From JAUWGC01 sp963753055 (lineage in GTDB: Bacteria > Bacteroidota > Bacteroidia > Bacteroidales > B18-G4), in assembly GCA_963753055.1 (NCBI GenBank), contig CAVWAP010000002.1, positions 248,001-312,000 of the forward strand: DNA of 64,000 bases, read 5' to 3'. Positions 36,653 to 46,056 of this stretch are shown here, piece after piece. Within the stretch, counting starts at the first letter, position 1. Every line of letters starts with the position of its first letter. The notes below the pieces were generated by a model. The model saw only the letters and a program-made list of their open reading frames with translations. It was not told the origin of the DNA and ran no database searches. The translations under genes and the position numbers were made by a program.

Positions 36653-36951
36653 GTAATAGTATTACAGCCTGCAAATCCAATAAGAAGAGGCTCTATGAAC
36701 AAAGGAACAGAGGAGTTTTGATCTGAGATCTATTCAAAAATTTCAAATCCTTTGTTCCTGTGTTCCTCTGTTCTGAAAGTTCCTTTTTTGATATCTGATT
36801 CATGATGCCTGTTTCGAGTACTTCGACTTTGCTCAGTATAAACTCCGCCGAGGAGTCTGATATCTGAAATTCGAAGTTTTTCTGCTTCGCCAGTAAAGCA
36901 CTACCGGTCATCCGGTATTGCCATATACACGGTGTTAGCTGCCGGGTTAGG
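36653..36951. repeat. spacer with a 76-nt hairpin repeat
   Basis: 36697-36772 is a long hairpin (GAACAAAGGAACAGAGGA against TCCTTTGTTCCTGTGTTCC) that recurs at 47174-47249 with one mismatch. It is followed by CTTTTTTGATATCTGAT, the 45-bp CGAGTACTTCGACTTTGC unit (36817-36860) and GTCATCCGGTATTGCC. No gene. Confidence 0.6.
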
Positions 36952-39135
36952 TTATCTTTTCAAATCATAACGGTCTGCATTCATCACTTTTACCCAAGCT
37001 TTTACGAAGTCTTTCACGAACTTTTCCTTATTGTCGTCTTGCGCATAAACTTCTGCATAAGAACGCAACACAGAGTTTGAGCCAAAAACTAAATCCACTC
37101 GAGTTGCTGTCCACTTCGTTTTACCGGTCTTTCTGTCAATAATATGATATAAATTATCAGACACAGGTTTCCATGAATAATTCATGTCTGTAAGATTTAC
37201 AAAGAAATCATTACTTAACACACCTTCTCTGTCAGTGAATACACCGTGTTTAATGCCTCCATGATTTGTTCCCAGCACACGCATACCACCAATTAAAACA
37301 GTCATTTCAGGAGCAGTCAGGCCCATGAGTTGAGTTTTGTCAAGAAGAAGCTCTTCGGGTTTTACAGCATAGTCTTTTTTAAGCCAGTTTCTGTATCCAT
37401 CATATATTGGTTCAAGCACTGCAAATGATTCTGCATCAGTCATTTCGGCTGTTGCATCTCCGCGCCCTGCACTGAAAGGAACTTTGATATTTATACCTGC
37501 TTCCTGTGCGGCTTTTTCTATGGCAGCACTGCCTCCTAAAACAATTAAATCAGCGATACTTACTTTCTTGTTTAATCCCACTTGAATTTCTGTTAGCTTA
37601 TTAAGGACTTTCTCAAGACGTTTTGGTTCATTACCTTCCCAGTCTTTTTGAGGAGATAGGCGTATTCTTGCTCCATTGGCTCCACCCCTGTAATCTGAAA
37701 AACGGAAAGTTCTTGCACTGTCCCATGCAGTATTAATTAGCTCGGTTCGGGTTAAGCCACAATTCAGAAGTTTCACTTTCAATTCTTCAATTTCAGTATC
37801 AGTCAGCTTATAGTCAACAGTTGGAATAGGGTCTTGCCAAATCAAATCTTCTTTTGGTACATCGGAGCCGAGGTAACGACTTTTCGGTCCTAAATCACGG
37901 TGAGTTAATTTAAACCAGGCTCTTGCAAATACCTGGGCAAAATATTCAGGGTCTTTATAAAAACCTTCAGAAATCTTTCGATATTCAGGATCCATCTTCA
38001 TGGCCATATCCGCATCCGTCATTATCGGGTTTCTGCGAACACCGGGAATATGCGCATCAAAAGGTTTATCTTCTTCTTTGATATTGACAGGTTCCCATTG
38101 CCATGCACCTGCCGGACTCTTTTTCAACTCCCAATCATAATTAAGTAATAAATAGAAATAATTGTGGTTCCACTTATTGGGGTGTGTTGTCCAGGCTCCT
38201 TCCAAACCGCTTGTAACAGTATCCTCAGCATTTCCTTTACCTGTGGGATTCATCCAACCAAAACCCTGATGTTCGACAGGTGCACCTTCAGGGGTTGGCC
38301 CCAAAAGCGAAGCATCGCCATTTCCATGTGCCTTGCCTACTGTGTGTCCACCAGCTGTTAACGCTACCGTTTCCTCATCGTTCATAGCCATGCGTTTGAA
38401 TGTAGTTCGTACATCCCTGGCTGTTTTTAAAGGGTCAGGCGTTCCGTCAACACCTTCGGGATTTACGTAAATCAAACCCATTTGCACGGCAGCCAAAGGA
38501 TTTTCCAGCGATTCGCGGTCAGCTTCGTTTTTGTAACGATTTTTAGTTGCTGCCAGCCATTCTTTTTCAGCACCCCAGTATATATCTTTCTCGGGATGCC
38601 AGATATCTTCGCGGCCTCCTGCGAAACCAAATGTTTTAAAGCCCATCGATTCGTAAGCCATATTTCCTGCAAGGATGAATAAATCGGCCCACGAAATTTT
38701 GTTTCCGTATTTTTTCTTGACAGGCCACAATAATCTTCTTGCCTTATCAAGGTTAGCATTGTCGGGCCAACTGTTGAGGGGTGCAAAACGCTGGTTTCCG
38801 GTGTTACCTCCACCACGACCGTCAGCGGTGCGGTATGTTCCGGCACTGTGCCACGCCATACGAATCATCAATCCTCCATAATGCCCCCAGTCAGCAGGCC
38901 ACCAATCCTGGCTTTCAGTCATTAGTTTTTTTAGGTCACTTTTCAATCCTTCAAAATCAAGTTTTTTAAATTCTTCGCGATAATTGAAGTTCTGACCTAA
39001 GGGATCGGTTTTTGTATCGTGTTGATGCAATATATCTAAGTTGAGCGCATTGGGCCACCAACTCATCACAGAATTATTGGACTCTGTGTTTGCCCCGTGC
39101 ATTACAGGACATTTCCCTTTTTTTGATGTCTCCAT
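36952..39135 (-). CDS. katG: catalase-peroxidase
   Basis: The 727-residue haem enzyme decomposes hydrogen peroxide with catalase and peroxidase activities. The distal site is R92, W95 and H96 (IRMAWHSAGTYR), followed by DGRGGG. The proximal His is in TAGGHTVGKAHG. The Met-Tyr-Trp adduct partners are consistent with GLIYVNPEGVDG and the W95 position. Two homologous halves are seen, the C-terminal one lacking the haem ligands, as in all bifunctional KatG. Length is standard (about 720-750). The gene is complete and transcribed alone from its own upstream region; an oxidative-stress regulator is not nearby. Confidence 0.97.
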   Translation of the reverse strand: METSKKGKCPVMHGANTESNNSVMSWWPNALNLDILHQHDTKTDPLGQNFNYREEFKKLDFEGLKSDLKKLMTESQDWWPADWGHYGGLMIRMAWHSAGTYRTADGRGGGNTGNQRFAPLNSWPDNANLDKARRLLWPVKKKYGNKISWADLFILAGNMAYESMGFKTFGFAGGREDIWHPEKDIYWGAEKEWLAATKNRYKNEADRESLENPLAAVQMGLIYVNPEGVDGTPDPLKTARDVRTTFKRMAMNDEETVALTAGGHTVGKAHGNGDASLLGPTPEGAPVEHQGFGWMNPTGKGNAEDTVTSGLEGAWTTHPNKWNHNYFYLLLNYDWELKKSPAGAWQWEPVNIKEEDKPFDAHIPGVRRNPIMTDADMAMKMDPEYRKISEGFYKDPEYFAQVFARAWFKLTHRDLGPKSRYLGSDVPKEDLIWQDPIPTVDYKLTDTEIEELKVKLLNCGLTRTELINTAWDSARTFRFSDYRGGANGARIRLSPQKDWEGNEPKRLEKVLNKLTEIQVGLNKKVSIADLIVLGGSAAIEKAAQEAGINIKVPFSAGRGDATAEMTDAESFAVLEPIYDGYRNWLKKDYAVKPEELLLDKTQLMGLTAPEMTVLIGGMRVLGTNHGGIKHGVFTDREGVLSNDFFVNLTDMNYSWKPVSDNLYHIIDRKTGKTKWTATRVDLVFGSNSVLRSYAEVYAQDDNKEKFVKDFVKAWVKVMNADRYDLKR

Positions 39136-39345
39136 AATATGTATAGTTAGTTTAAATTAATTATAAGTCTTGTCAAAACCTTGCTGCTAAATTGTTTATA
39201 GATTAACCTTTATTACCATTATACATCTGAATTGGGGTTGTAATGGTAATGATATGTGCTTTTATATTTCAAAATCCTTTATCGGATTTGACATAAATTA
39301 ACAGCTTATCAATAAAAATACAAAATTTCTGTGCTGCAACTTCCG

Positions 39346-39376
39346 GAAAAAAAGGAGCCCAGCATAGCTGACTCCC
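39346..39376 (-). terminator. terminator of the alanine-dehydrogenase-like gene
   Basis: On the minus strand GGAGTCAGC, loop TAT, GCTGGGCTCC, then seven T. It directly follows the stop at 39378. Confidence 0.7.
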
Positions 39377-39377
39377 T

Positions 39378-40520
39378 CTAAATCACCAGGTGGGGATAGG
39401 CTTTTTGACGGCCCTGGAATCTAAGAATACTATCTTTTACAACCACCCCTTCATCTATATTTATTGCATTTTGGATGGTCTCATTTTCCTTCCAGCTGGC
39501 CCGACCTTTTATCACAGATGGTAAATGTACAACCAGTGCAGCGGAAATTGATCTTGTAGCACTTTCCCAAAAATAACTTGGTGTATGATCAACCGCATAG
39601 TAATCAATCTTATCAACTGATATGATAGGGTTCATGAAAGAAGTTGGCTTTGCAAAATAAAAACCCATTCCTTCGTCACAACTCACATCAATAATTAATG
39701 TGCCAGGCTTTAACCTGGATTTTTCCTCCTCGATCACAAAATTGATAGGATCATCTGTGTCTTGATAGGTGCCATTAATTATTATCTCAGATTCATTGAT
39801 CAAATCTAATAATGGTCTTTCTGATCCGTCATGTTCTACTAGAAGCATCCGCGGCTCATCCCCTTCTCCCTTTCTGATTCGGACATAGTTCACATCCAAC
39901 ACTTCTTCTCTTACCTCATGATCTGGTCTTTGAATACAAATAGTTATGTCTCTAAAACCATGCGCTTTTAATGCATAGATGGCTCCTCGACTGACAGCTC
40001 CAAAACTAAATATTATTACCTTTCTTTGATTTCCATAATGACCATCTATTCCCTTTAGTTGAAGCGCATGTATAACAGCACTGTAACCGGCCAATTCATT
40101 GTTTTTATAGAAGGTATGTCTGCCTATATGGCCATCAGGAGTCCATACAAACATATCTTCAAACGCAATCAATGTCTGTTTTCTATCAATAGCTGCTTGT
40201 GTAACCAGCATTTGTTGGGCACAATGAGGATAGCCCCACAAAATACCGCCTTCTTTCAGTTCCTCTAAATCCGATGCAACCGGTTTGGTAATAATGACTG
40301 ATCCAATATCGGATAATATTTCAGCTCGTGTAGCTATTCCACCAGTTTGGCCAGCGATTTCTTCATCATCTATATTAAAAGGGGCACCATAACCTTTTTC
40401 AAAAATGAGCTGTCGACGGATGAATTCTGGAAGCCTTATTAAATGCTCTGGGTGGATAGGGACACGTCTTTCGTCCTTTTTTTTTGAGGTGCCGATGACA
40501 CCCATTTTTAATAAAGTCAT
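39378..40520 (-). CDS. alanine dehydrogenase/PNT-family NAD-dependent enzyme
   Basis: The 380-residue protein has the AlaDH/PNT N-terminal domain (KKKDERRVPIHPEHL, the Arg-x-Pro substrate-binding region; FEKGYGAPFNIDDEEI) and a Rossmann domain (about 160-300: IIFSFGAVSRGAIYALKAHG). The nucleotide motif F-S-F-G-A-V-S is related to, not identical with, the canonical G-x-G-x-x-G of alanine dehydrogenase, so a relative such as carboxyethyl-ornithine synthase or saccharopine/opine-type dehydrogenase is possible. It probably interconverts an amino acid and a 2-oxo acid. It ends in a good terminator and stands alone. Confidence 0.75.
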   Translation of the reverse strand: MTLLKMGVIGTSKKKDERRVPIHPEHLIRLPEFIRRQLIFEKGYGAPFNIDDEEIAGQTGGIATRAEILSDIGSVIITKPVASDLEELKEGGILWGYPHCAQQMLVTQAAIDRKQTLIAFEDMFVWTPDGHIGRHTFYKNNELAGYSAVIHALQLKGIDGHYGNQRKVIIFSFGAVSRGAIYALKAHGFRDITICIQRPDHEVREEVLDVNYVRIRKGEGDEPRMLLVEHDGSERPLLDLINESEIIINGTYQDTDDPINFVIEEEKSRLKPGTLIIDVSCDEGMGFYFAKPTSFMNPIISVDKIDYYAVDHTPSYFWESATRSISAALVVHLPSVIKGRASWKENETIQNAINIDEGVVVKDSILRFQGRQKAYPHLVI

Positions 40521-41005
40521 ATAAATCTCTTTTTTATTGAAATGGATCGCAGATTAATGAAATAGGCGAAGAGGATGATTAAAATCAACGGATAAATATT
40601 CCAGTGTCAAAGATACATTTAAAAAAATGAATTCTTGAGATACTATCAAAGTATTTCTATACTTATTCCATTAATCTTAGGGACATTAATGGACCTGTGA
40701 GGTCATTTCTGTGTTGCAAATTCCGCCCCACCTTCGCCAGAGGCTCCGGAGGGTAAAAAAGAAGGGGAGCGGCAAAAAGGGGGCTGCACAACGTGCGCCC
40801 CCTTTTTGATTTACAATTTACAATTTACAATTTACAGTTTACAGTTTACAGTTTACAAGGTCAGATTGAGTTTGTGATACTTCGGACTGCGGCTGACCTT
40901 GAATTCCGTACCTATGTCGGATTATCAAAGAAAATGCCACGACATCTCATCGGATTCTGGGCTTTCGGCGATTTCAGCCTAACAGGAAAAATGCCTTATA
41001 TGACA
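40521..41005. repeat. spacer with tandem TTTACAA words
   Basis: 40774-40808 is a symmetric terminator hairpin (AAAAAGGGGGC..GCCCCCTTTTT). 40809-40873 repeats ttacaattt/ttacagttt six times and ends in AAGGTCAGATTGAG, as in the sorting-domain DNA FTVYNLQ-x-QI, so it looks like an expanded fossil. TCTGTGTTGCAAATTCC with CTCCGGAGGG is at 40706-40755. The 78-residue frame across this is not considered a gene. Confidence 0.55.
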
Positions 41006-41860
41006 TTACCTTCCCTTGGAGAAGACTAAGGAAGTACAAAATGTTACATCCCCGCTTTCATAGCCATCACCTGATGGAACAACATTTTTATGGAATGCTA
41101 TGTCCTTGAAGTCAAATTTTATAAGGGTTTCTCTCAAATCGGAATCTGAAAAGAAGTGGTTCCAGAACCGGTATACTTTAGCATTTGTTTCTTCATCGAC
41201 TACAATATGCTGGTATAAGATAACTTTCTCTTCTTTGTACAAAAAGGATTCAGACAGAGCCAGGTAAGGTTTTTCACTCCAGAATCCCTGATCGGCAATT
41301 TCAAAGTTTTTGGGACTTAACTTGCTTTCAAAATTGGAATCGTTTAAAACGTCAAACACAAAAAGTCCACCTGGTTTAAGCACCTTTCTGATTACCTTAA
41401 GTAATTGTTTTCTTGCCCGGGGAAGCAGAGGCCCAAAATCTGTGAAAACAAGCAATACAAGGTCAAAACTATTTTCTGGCAGATCTAATTTGGTATAATC
41501 TTCCCTGATATAGGTAATATCCAGGTTTTTCTTTTGTGCCACCTGTTTTGCATAGCTTATTGAATTTGCTGAAAAATCTACTCCAGTAAGCTTATGTCCT
41601 TTTTCTGCAAGCAATTCCGCATATAATCCCGGTCCACACCCCAAATCCAGAATGTGCATTTTATCCTCAGCTGTAAAGGATAATATCCAGTCTACGGTCT
41701 TTCTTATGGTGCCTGGTTTGCGACTGCCAAGATCAATATGCTCATTTAAATGGATGGCCAGCAGTTGTTTTGAAATATGACTGTCAGTCCACATCACTGC
41801 ATTCCCGGGACTGTAAAGATCTGGTTGTTTTGAATAATTTAATATTTCATTGATGTTCAT
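41006..41860 (-). CDS. class I SAM-dependent methyltransferase
   Basis: The 284-residue enzyme has motif I LDLGCGPG (71-78), the acidic motif II residue in LTGVDFS (91-97), and the post-II segment ENSFDLVLLVFTDFGPL followed by VLKPGGLFVFDVL. The N-terminal part (DLYSPGNAVMWTDSHISKQL) and the C-terminal part are those of the Methyltransf_25-type proteins with unknown acceptor. The substrate cannot be predicted. It stands alone between REP-like spacers. Confidence 0.88.
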   Translation of the reverse strand: MNINEILNYSKQPDLYSPGNAVMWTDSHISKQLLAIHLNEHIDLGSRKPGTIRKTVDWILSFTAEDKMHILDLGCGPGLYAELLAEKGHKLTGVDFSANSISYAKQVAQKKNLDITYIREDYTKLDLPENSFDLVLLVFTDFGPLLPRARKQLLKVIRKVLKPGGLFVFDVLNDSNFESKLSPKNFEIADQGFWSEKPYLALSESFLYKEEKVILYQHIVVDEETNAKVYRFWNHFFSDSDLRETLIKFDFKDIAFHKNVVPSGDGYESGDVTFCTSLVFSKGR

Positions 41861-41904
41861 TTCATAATCCCCATGATATCTGAATAGTGATTCACAATAA
41901 AGAA

Positions 41905-41968
41905 CTTCCGATCATCCTGCTTCGCTCACCGTAGCTTTAGCGAAGGTGAGAGCTTTGCAAAGCGATGG
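41905..41968. repeat. REP-like palindrome
   Basis: GATCATCCTGCTTCG, then CTCACC (41925-41930) with GGTGAG (41945-41950) around gtagctttagcgaa, then AGCTTTGCAAAGCG. Loop and layout match 12352-12377 and 828-854, with covarying stems. Confidence 0.6.
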
Positions 41969-42047
41969 TTTATTTGGTTAAGTTTTTGTTTGCCCTTTAG
42001 CTAGCATTATTTTTAGCGCGTGTTGTGCTTAGTTTAATTTTCAATTT

Positions 42048-44024
42048 TTATTTTATCAAATCTTTCCAATTCTCAATAATAACAGTAAGAGTAGTATCTT
42101 TCTGTACTTCCAAATCCCAATTGCCAAAAACATCTCCATTCTTATCTACAAATTCATTTTCCCAATCTCCCCTTGTAAATTTATATTCTAGCATCATTCC
42201 ATTATCTATTACATAAGTACCTCTCCAACTCCCATTCGGCTCCTCCTTAAGGGCCACTTTGTTCGGTGCCCAATTTCCAATTGAGGGGTGATTTCCTGTA
42301 ATGTAAATTGTAGAAGATGGAGGCAGGACTTTTGGAACAACAATAAATTTAATCTCACTTACTGAAAAGCCAATAGCAGCTTCTTCAAATGTGTAATTGT
42401 CAATTTCAGGGCTTTCACCATTGAGAAGAGCATTCAGATACCTTTGAATCAGAATGGTTTTAGGTAGTTTTTCGATAAGCTGATGTTCTTTGTATTGCTT
42501 AAGTAATTTATATATCAATCCTCCCGATGCCTGGTAGATATAAATATTGGAGTAATTTTTACCAATTAACATACCCCCAATCTTTTCGGGTTCAGTAATA
42601 TTCAGAATGTCGATGTTTTCCGAAGAGCATTCAACAATAGTTTCCCAAAACCCAATAAGGCCTAATTCGGTGTTACAATCAGTGATAATTAATGGATTTT
42701 CATCTTTTGAAAATATTTCTGCAGCAACTATCTTTTCATCGCAATGTTCAAAATTATATGTCGCCCAGCAATCATCAACAGATATTTTAACCATGGAAAT
42801 AATACTGACAGTGACGATTCCTAAATATAATAAAGGATAGAACAACTTGCCACGGGAAATCTTCTTTTCAAAAAATAGGGCAACAATCAGAATTATTCCC
42901 ACAAAATATACAATATGATATCGCCAAACTAAAGAGAGATACCTTTGGAAAGTCAAATCCAAAATGTTAAAGAAAAGTATTCCTGGTATTACAATTAGAA
43001 AAAGAAACCATACAATTTTACCAGGCATTTTCCTGATTAGAAATACTATTGATGCTGCAATAACTATAATCAACAATGCATTAATAATAACACTAAGTAT
43101 CAATTCACCAGAATAGTTATCCCCATTCCAAAGCACATATACATCAGAAAAATTATCAATATAGGAAAAGATATGTGCCATCCCAAGCCAGGGACTTATT
43201 AATATTTGCCAGAAACTGAAATAACCGGTTTGCCAGGATAAAGAGGAAGAAATTTCTTCACTGCTATTGAGGATTTCAATTAACCAAGGAATATATGCCA
43301 ATAGAATAAATAATGCACTTATACAATACCTTAGCCAAAGTTTCCTGTAAAAAAACAAGACATACATGAAATGCCCCAGTATTATTACGCCTGATAAAGT
43401 TGAAACATATAATGACATTATTGCTGCCAATGAATACAATATCCACCACTTCATTGTATTCTTGTTTAAAACCTTTAGCAAAAGAAAGTGGGATAAAATC
43501 ATTGAAAAAGCCCATAAGATGTAATACCTTGCATCCTGTGCATAAGTATGCATGAAGGGTGAAACAGCATAAAAACTAGCAGCAATCAAGCCGGCTAATC
43601 TTGACTTAAATAAGAACCTGGAAAGGGCATAAAGTAAGGGAAGAGTAAGTAAGAATATTAAAATTGTAAATAAGCGGTAATCCAAATAATTATGCCCAAC
43701 TATGCGCTGCCAGAAAACCAGGAAGACATAATGTAATGGGGTAAACTGAGCCATTTGTGACAAGCCACTTAATTGGGATCCAATGGTATGCTGTCCGTTG
43801 TTGAGATTTAATAGGTTATTGTAATAGCTAATGTTTACTATTGTATCGGTAGGGACTTGCTCCAGAAATTCATCGGTATTAATTCCTGAGGTATGGTAAA
43901 TTGTATAAATCTCATCTATCCAGAAAAACCGGTTTTCCAATCCATAGAATTTCAGTAAAACCCCAATCAAAATAATAATTAAGTAGATATAAGGCTTTTT
44001 AAAGAACTGATTAATGGTTTTCAT
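42048..44024 (-). CDS. GT39-like membrane glycosyltransferase with C-terminal starch-binding-like domain
   Basis: The 658-residue protein has about 11 transmembrane helices (about 10-405). The first loop carries RFFWIDEIYTIYHTSG, placing an Asp-Glu pair as in the catalytic D-E of GT-C (GT39/GT83-type) enzymes, which use polyprenyl-phosphate sugars. A soluble region follows (about 420-555). The C-terminus (about 560-658) reads TIYITGNHPSIGNWAP, NGSWRGTYV, LEYKFTRGDWENE and GNWD, the signature of a CBM20/starch-binding-type domain. This tail would face the periplasm and could hold a glucan acceptor. The gene stands alone. Confidence 0.82.
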   Translation of the reverse strand: MKTINQFFKKPYIYLIIILIGVLLKFYGLENRFFWIDEIYTIYHTSGINTDEFLEQVPTDTIVNISYYNNLLNLNNGQHTIGSQLSGLSQMAQFTPLHYVFLVFWQRIVGHNYLDYRLFTILIFLLTLPLLYALSRFLFKSRLAGLIAASFYAVSPFMHTYAQDARYYILWAFSMILSHFLLLKVLNKNTMKWWILYSLAAIMSLYVSTLSGVIILGHFMYVLFFYRKLWLRYCISALFILLAYIPWLIEILNSSEEISSSLSWQTGYFSFWQILISPWLGMAHIFSYIDNFSDVYVLWNGDNYSGELILSVIINALLIIVIAASIVFLIRKMPGKIVWFLFLIVIPGILFFNILDLTFQRYLSLVWRYHIVYFVGIILIVALFFEKKISRGKLFYPLLYLGIVTVSIISMVKISVDDCWATYNFEHCDEKIVAAEIFSKDENPLIITDCNTELGLIGFWETIVECSSENIDILNITEPEKIGGMLIGKNYSNIYIYQASGGLIYKLLKQYKEHQLIEKLPKTILIQRYLNALLNGESPEIDNYTFEEAAIGFSVSEIKFIVVPKVLPPSSTIYITGNHPSIGNWAPNKVALKEEPNGSWRGTYVIDNGMMLEYKFTRGDWENEFVDKNGDVFGNWDLEVQKDTTLTVIIENWKDLIK

Positions 44025-44343
44025 AAAACTTTATTTTGCCATGATGTGATAAATTAATCACAACGGTTTGAATATGGTGCGTGCCGCATTTTATTCAATA
44101 TTTTTCTTTGGTTACAGTATGTAGAACGTCAGCGTAATGTTTACCAGTAAAATTATAACTTTCCTCTATAAATCCTAACTGTACGATTCCCATTATTACG
44201 CTTTGGGTGAGCGAATTTCCTCTGCAAGTTTGGCCATCTCGGACATTAACTTATGTCTGTGTGCTAAAATTATTTTGGCCAGTTTAACGACGAGGTTACT
44301 CAAATTACTATTTGAGCATTGCCATCATAAAGTTATCCGGCCT
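44025..44343. other. non-coding flank of IS110
   Basis: No gene. The first part (44056-44120: CACAACGGTTTGAATATGG..GCCGCATTTT) resembles half of an attC-like palindrome. The part next to the transposase stop (about 44130-44343) is the 3' non-coding arm of the IS110 element and a place where a bridge RNA could be encoded; I could not delimit one. Confidence 0.4.
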
Positions 44344-45549
44344 TTACGTCAACTGAAAACCTAATGTTTTTAGCTTTTCTAATTCTCTTATGTGATATTT
44401 CATTTTCATTTCAACCTTTTTCGGATCGTACACCGGCAATAACTGATCATTAAAAGGTTCGCTCTCATTTAACACATGCCAGACTACTGTCAATAGTTTC
44501 CTGGTTATTGCTATTAATGCTTTTTTCTTCGACTTACGTATGCATAGCTGTTCAAATTTACTTTTGTAATTTGACCCTTTTGTTCTTACAGCTGCCCAGG
44601 CACACTGTACCATTATCCTGCGTAAATATTTATTCCCATGCGTGATTGCTCTACTTTTTAGTTTCCCGGCACTTTCATCATTTCTTGGACGCAGACCCGC
44701 CCACCCGGTAAGCTTTCCGCTATCTGGAAAAGTTTGCATATTTGCGCCCGTTTCTGCTATAATTTGCATGGCTGCCTGGCTGCTTACACCTGGAATGCTC
44801 ATTAACAATTTCTTCTCCTGGGAATAATGTTGCTTACAAAGCTCTTCCATTTTCTTTTCCAGGCTATGTAATTGTTCTGTATAAAGCTTATGCTGTTGAT
44901 ATGAGAGAGAAAGTGAATATCGATGATGCTCTTCAATATGACCATCAAGTGATAATTTCACCAATTCCCCTTTTGAGTTTATCACCCTGGCATGAATACA
45001 ACAGGCAAGTTCTTCAACGGTGTCATTGCCGGCCACAACCTGTTCAATAACCTTTAAAACACTTACGCTATTTACTTTACTTACAAGTGAGGTAATCCGA
45101 ATATTACTCATTTCAAGTGTTCGTTCCATTTCCTGGTTAACCCGGGTTATCATCTCTTGCGTTTTAACAAACCGCCTGCTGTAGGTACGCAGTTGCCGGA
45201 TTGTTTTACATGGAATCATGCTGCCACGAAGCAAACCCTTGTGCAATAATTTTGCAATCCATTGGGCATCTTTTACATCACTTTTCCTGCCTGGCATCTG
45301 CTTTATCAGATATGGGTTAACCAACATCAACTCAAAACCTGCTTCCTCCAGAATATTCCACACAGGAATCCAGTAAATACCGGTGCTTTCCATGGCTATC
45401 TTCTTTACACCTTCCCCGATAAGCAGTTGAACCATCTCTCGTAGGTTTTCTGTAAATGTTGCAAATTCATTTACTTTACCGTATTTCTTGCCATCGTAAA
45501 TAGCACAAAATACCGTATCTTTGTGTACATCAAGGCCGCTGACTTTCAT
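44344..45549 (-). CDS. IS110-family transposase
   Basis: The 401-residue protein has the N-terminal RuvC-like DEDD site (D7 in GLDVHK, E54 in AMESTGIYW, D91 and D94 in KSDVKDAQW) and the C-terminal Tnp_20 domain with the catalytic-Ser region (IPGVSSQAAMQIIAE, GWAGLRPRNDESAGK). IS110 enzymes recombine DNA under guidance of a structured bridge RNA from the element's non-coding ends. The gene is complete. Element ends cannot be set by eye because IS110 lacks clear terminal repeats. It lies between a decayed spacer and a defective IS3. Confidence 0.92.
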   Translation of the reverse strand: MKVSGLDVHKDTVFCAIYDGKKYGKVNEFATFTENLREMVQLLIGEGVKKIAMESTGIYWIPVWNILEEAGFELMLVNPYLIKQMPGRKSDVKDAQWIAKLLHKGLLRGSMIPCKTIRQLRTYSRRFVKTQEMITRVNQEMERTLEMSNIRITSLVSKVNSVSVLKVIEQVVAGNDTVEELACCIHARVINSKGELVKLSLDGHIEEHHRYSLSLSYQQHKLYTEQLHSLEKKMEELCKQHYSQEKKLLMSIPGVSSQAAMQIIAETGANMQTFPDSGKLTGWAGLRPRNDESAGKLKSRAITHGNKYLRRIMVQCAWAAVRTKGSNYKSKFEQLCIRKSKKKALIAITRKLLTVVWHVLNESEPFNDQLLPVYDPKKVEMKMKYHIRELEKLKTLGFQLT

Positions 45550-45710
45550 AAGCTTATTAATTTAAGTTTAACAATACGATTGAGCTTCGAGCTCGTATAT
45601 ACAAAAATAAAGCAGTGGCCTTGATTTTTATGTGCCTGTGTGAAAATGCTTTTTTATGTAGGTTTAATGTGTGGATAGCAAACAACGGTACAGCCAAAAC
45701 CCCACACATT

Positions 45711-46042
45711 ATGGCACCACCAAGGAAGAAAAAACCCACCGCCACACAAGTGGTAAAAGAGATCAAGCGCCGGACCAAGCGAGTATTTTCCGCAGAAGAA
45801 AAGATTAAGATAGTATTGCAGCCATCTGCCGCAAGTATGACATTCACCAGAACTCTTACTTCAAATGGAGCAAAGACTTCATGGAAGCAGGCAAACGCCG
45901 CCTGAGCGGGGATGTTGCAAGGGAAGCCAACCGGGATGAAGTAGCAGAGCTTAAACAACAAAACGATGAGCTAAAAAAAGAACTGGCTGACCTGTACATG
46001 GAGAAACAAGGCTTAGAAAAAAGCTTGAATGGTCACAAATAA
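45711..46042 (+). pseudogene. IS3 orfA, internally deleted
   Basis: It begins MAPPRKKKPTATQVVKEIKR and continues to FSAEEKIKIVL, then a deletion of about ten codons with a frame change leads into AAICRKYDIHQNSYFKWSKD in another frame, followed by the Leu-zipper-like coil (EVAELKQQNDELKKELADL). The helix-turn-helix DNA-binding domain is thus interrupted. In an intact IS3 this protein recognises the ends and regulates the fusion transposase. Confidence 0.8.
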
Positions 46043-46056
46043 CCGGACGGGTCAAG

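Noticed and set aside
40809..40873. Possible CRISPR-like tandem array
   Set aside because: Units are 7 bases without spacers and no cas genes are nearby; it fits an expanded sorting-domain relic.
40793..41029. 78-residue plus-strand frame
   Set aside because: It runs through a terminator and tandem TTTACAA words and its first half reads as duplicated sorting-domain text; no signal peptide or support as a gene.
45557..45961. 134-residue minus-strand frame
   Set aside because: It lies opposite the IS3 orfA remnant and is its shadow.
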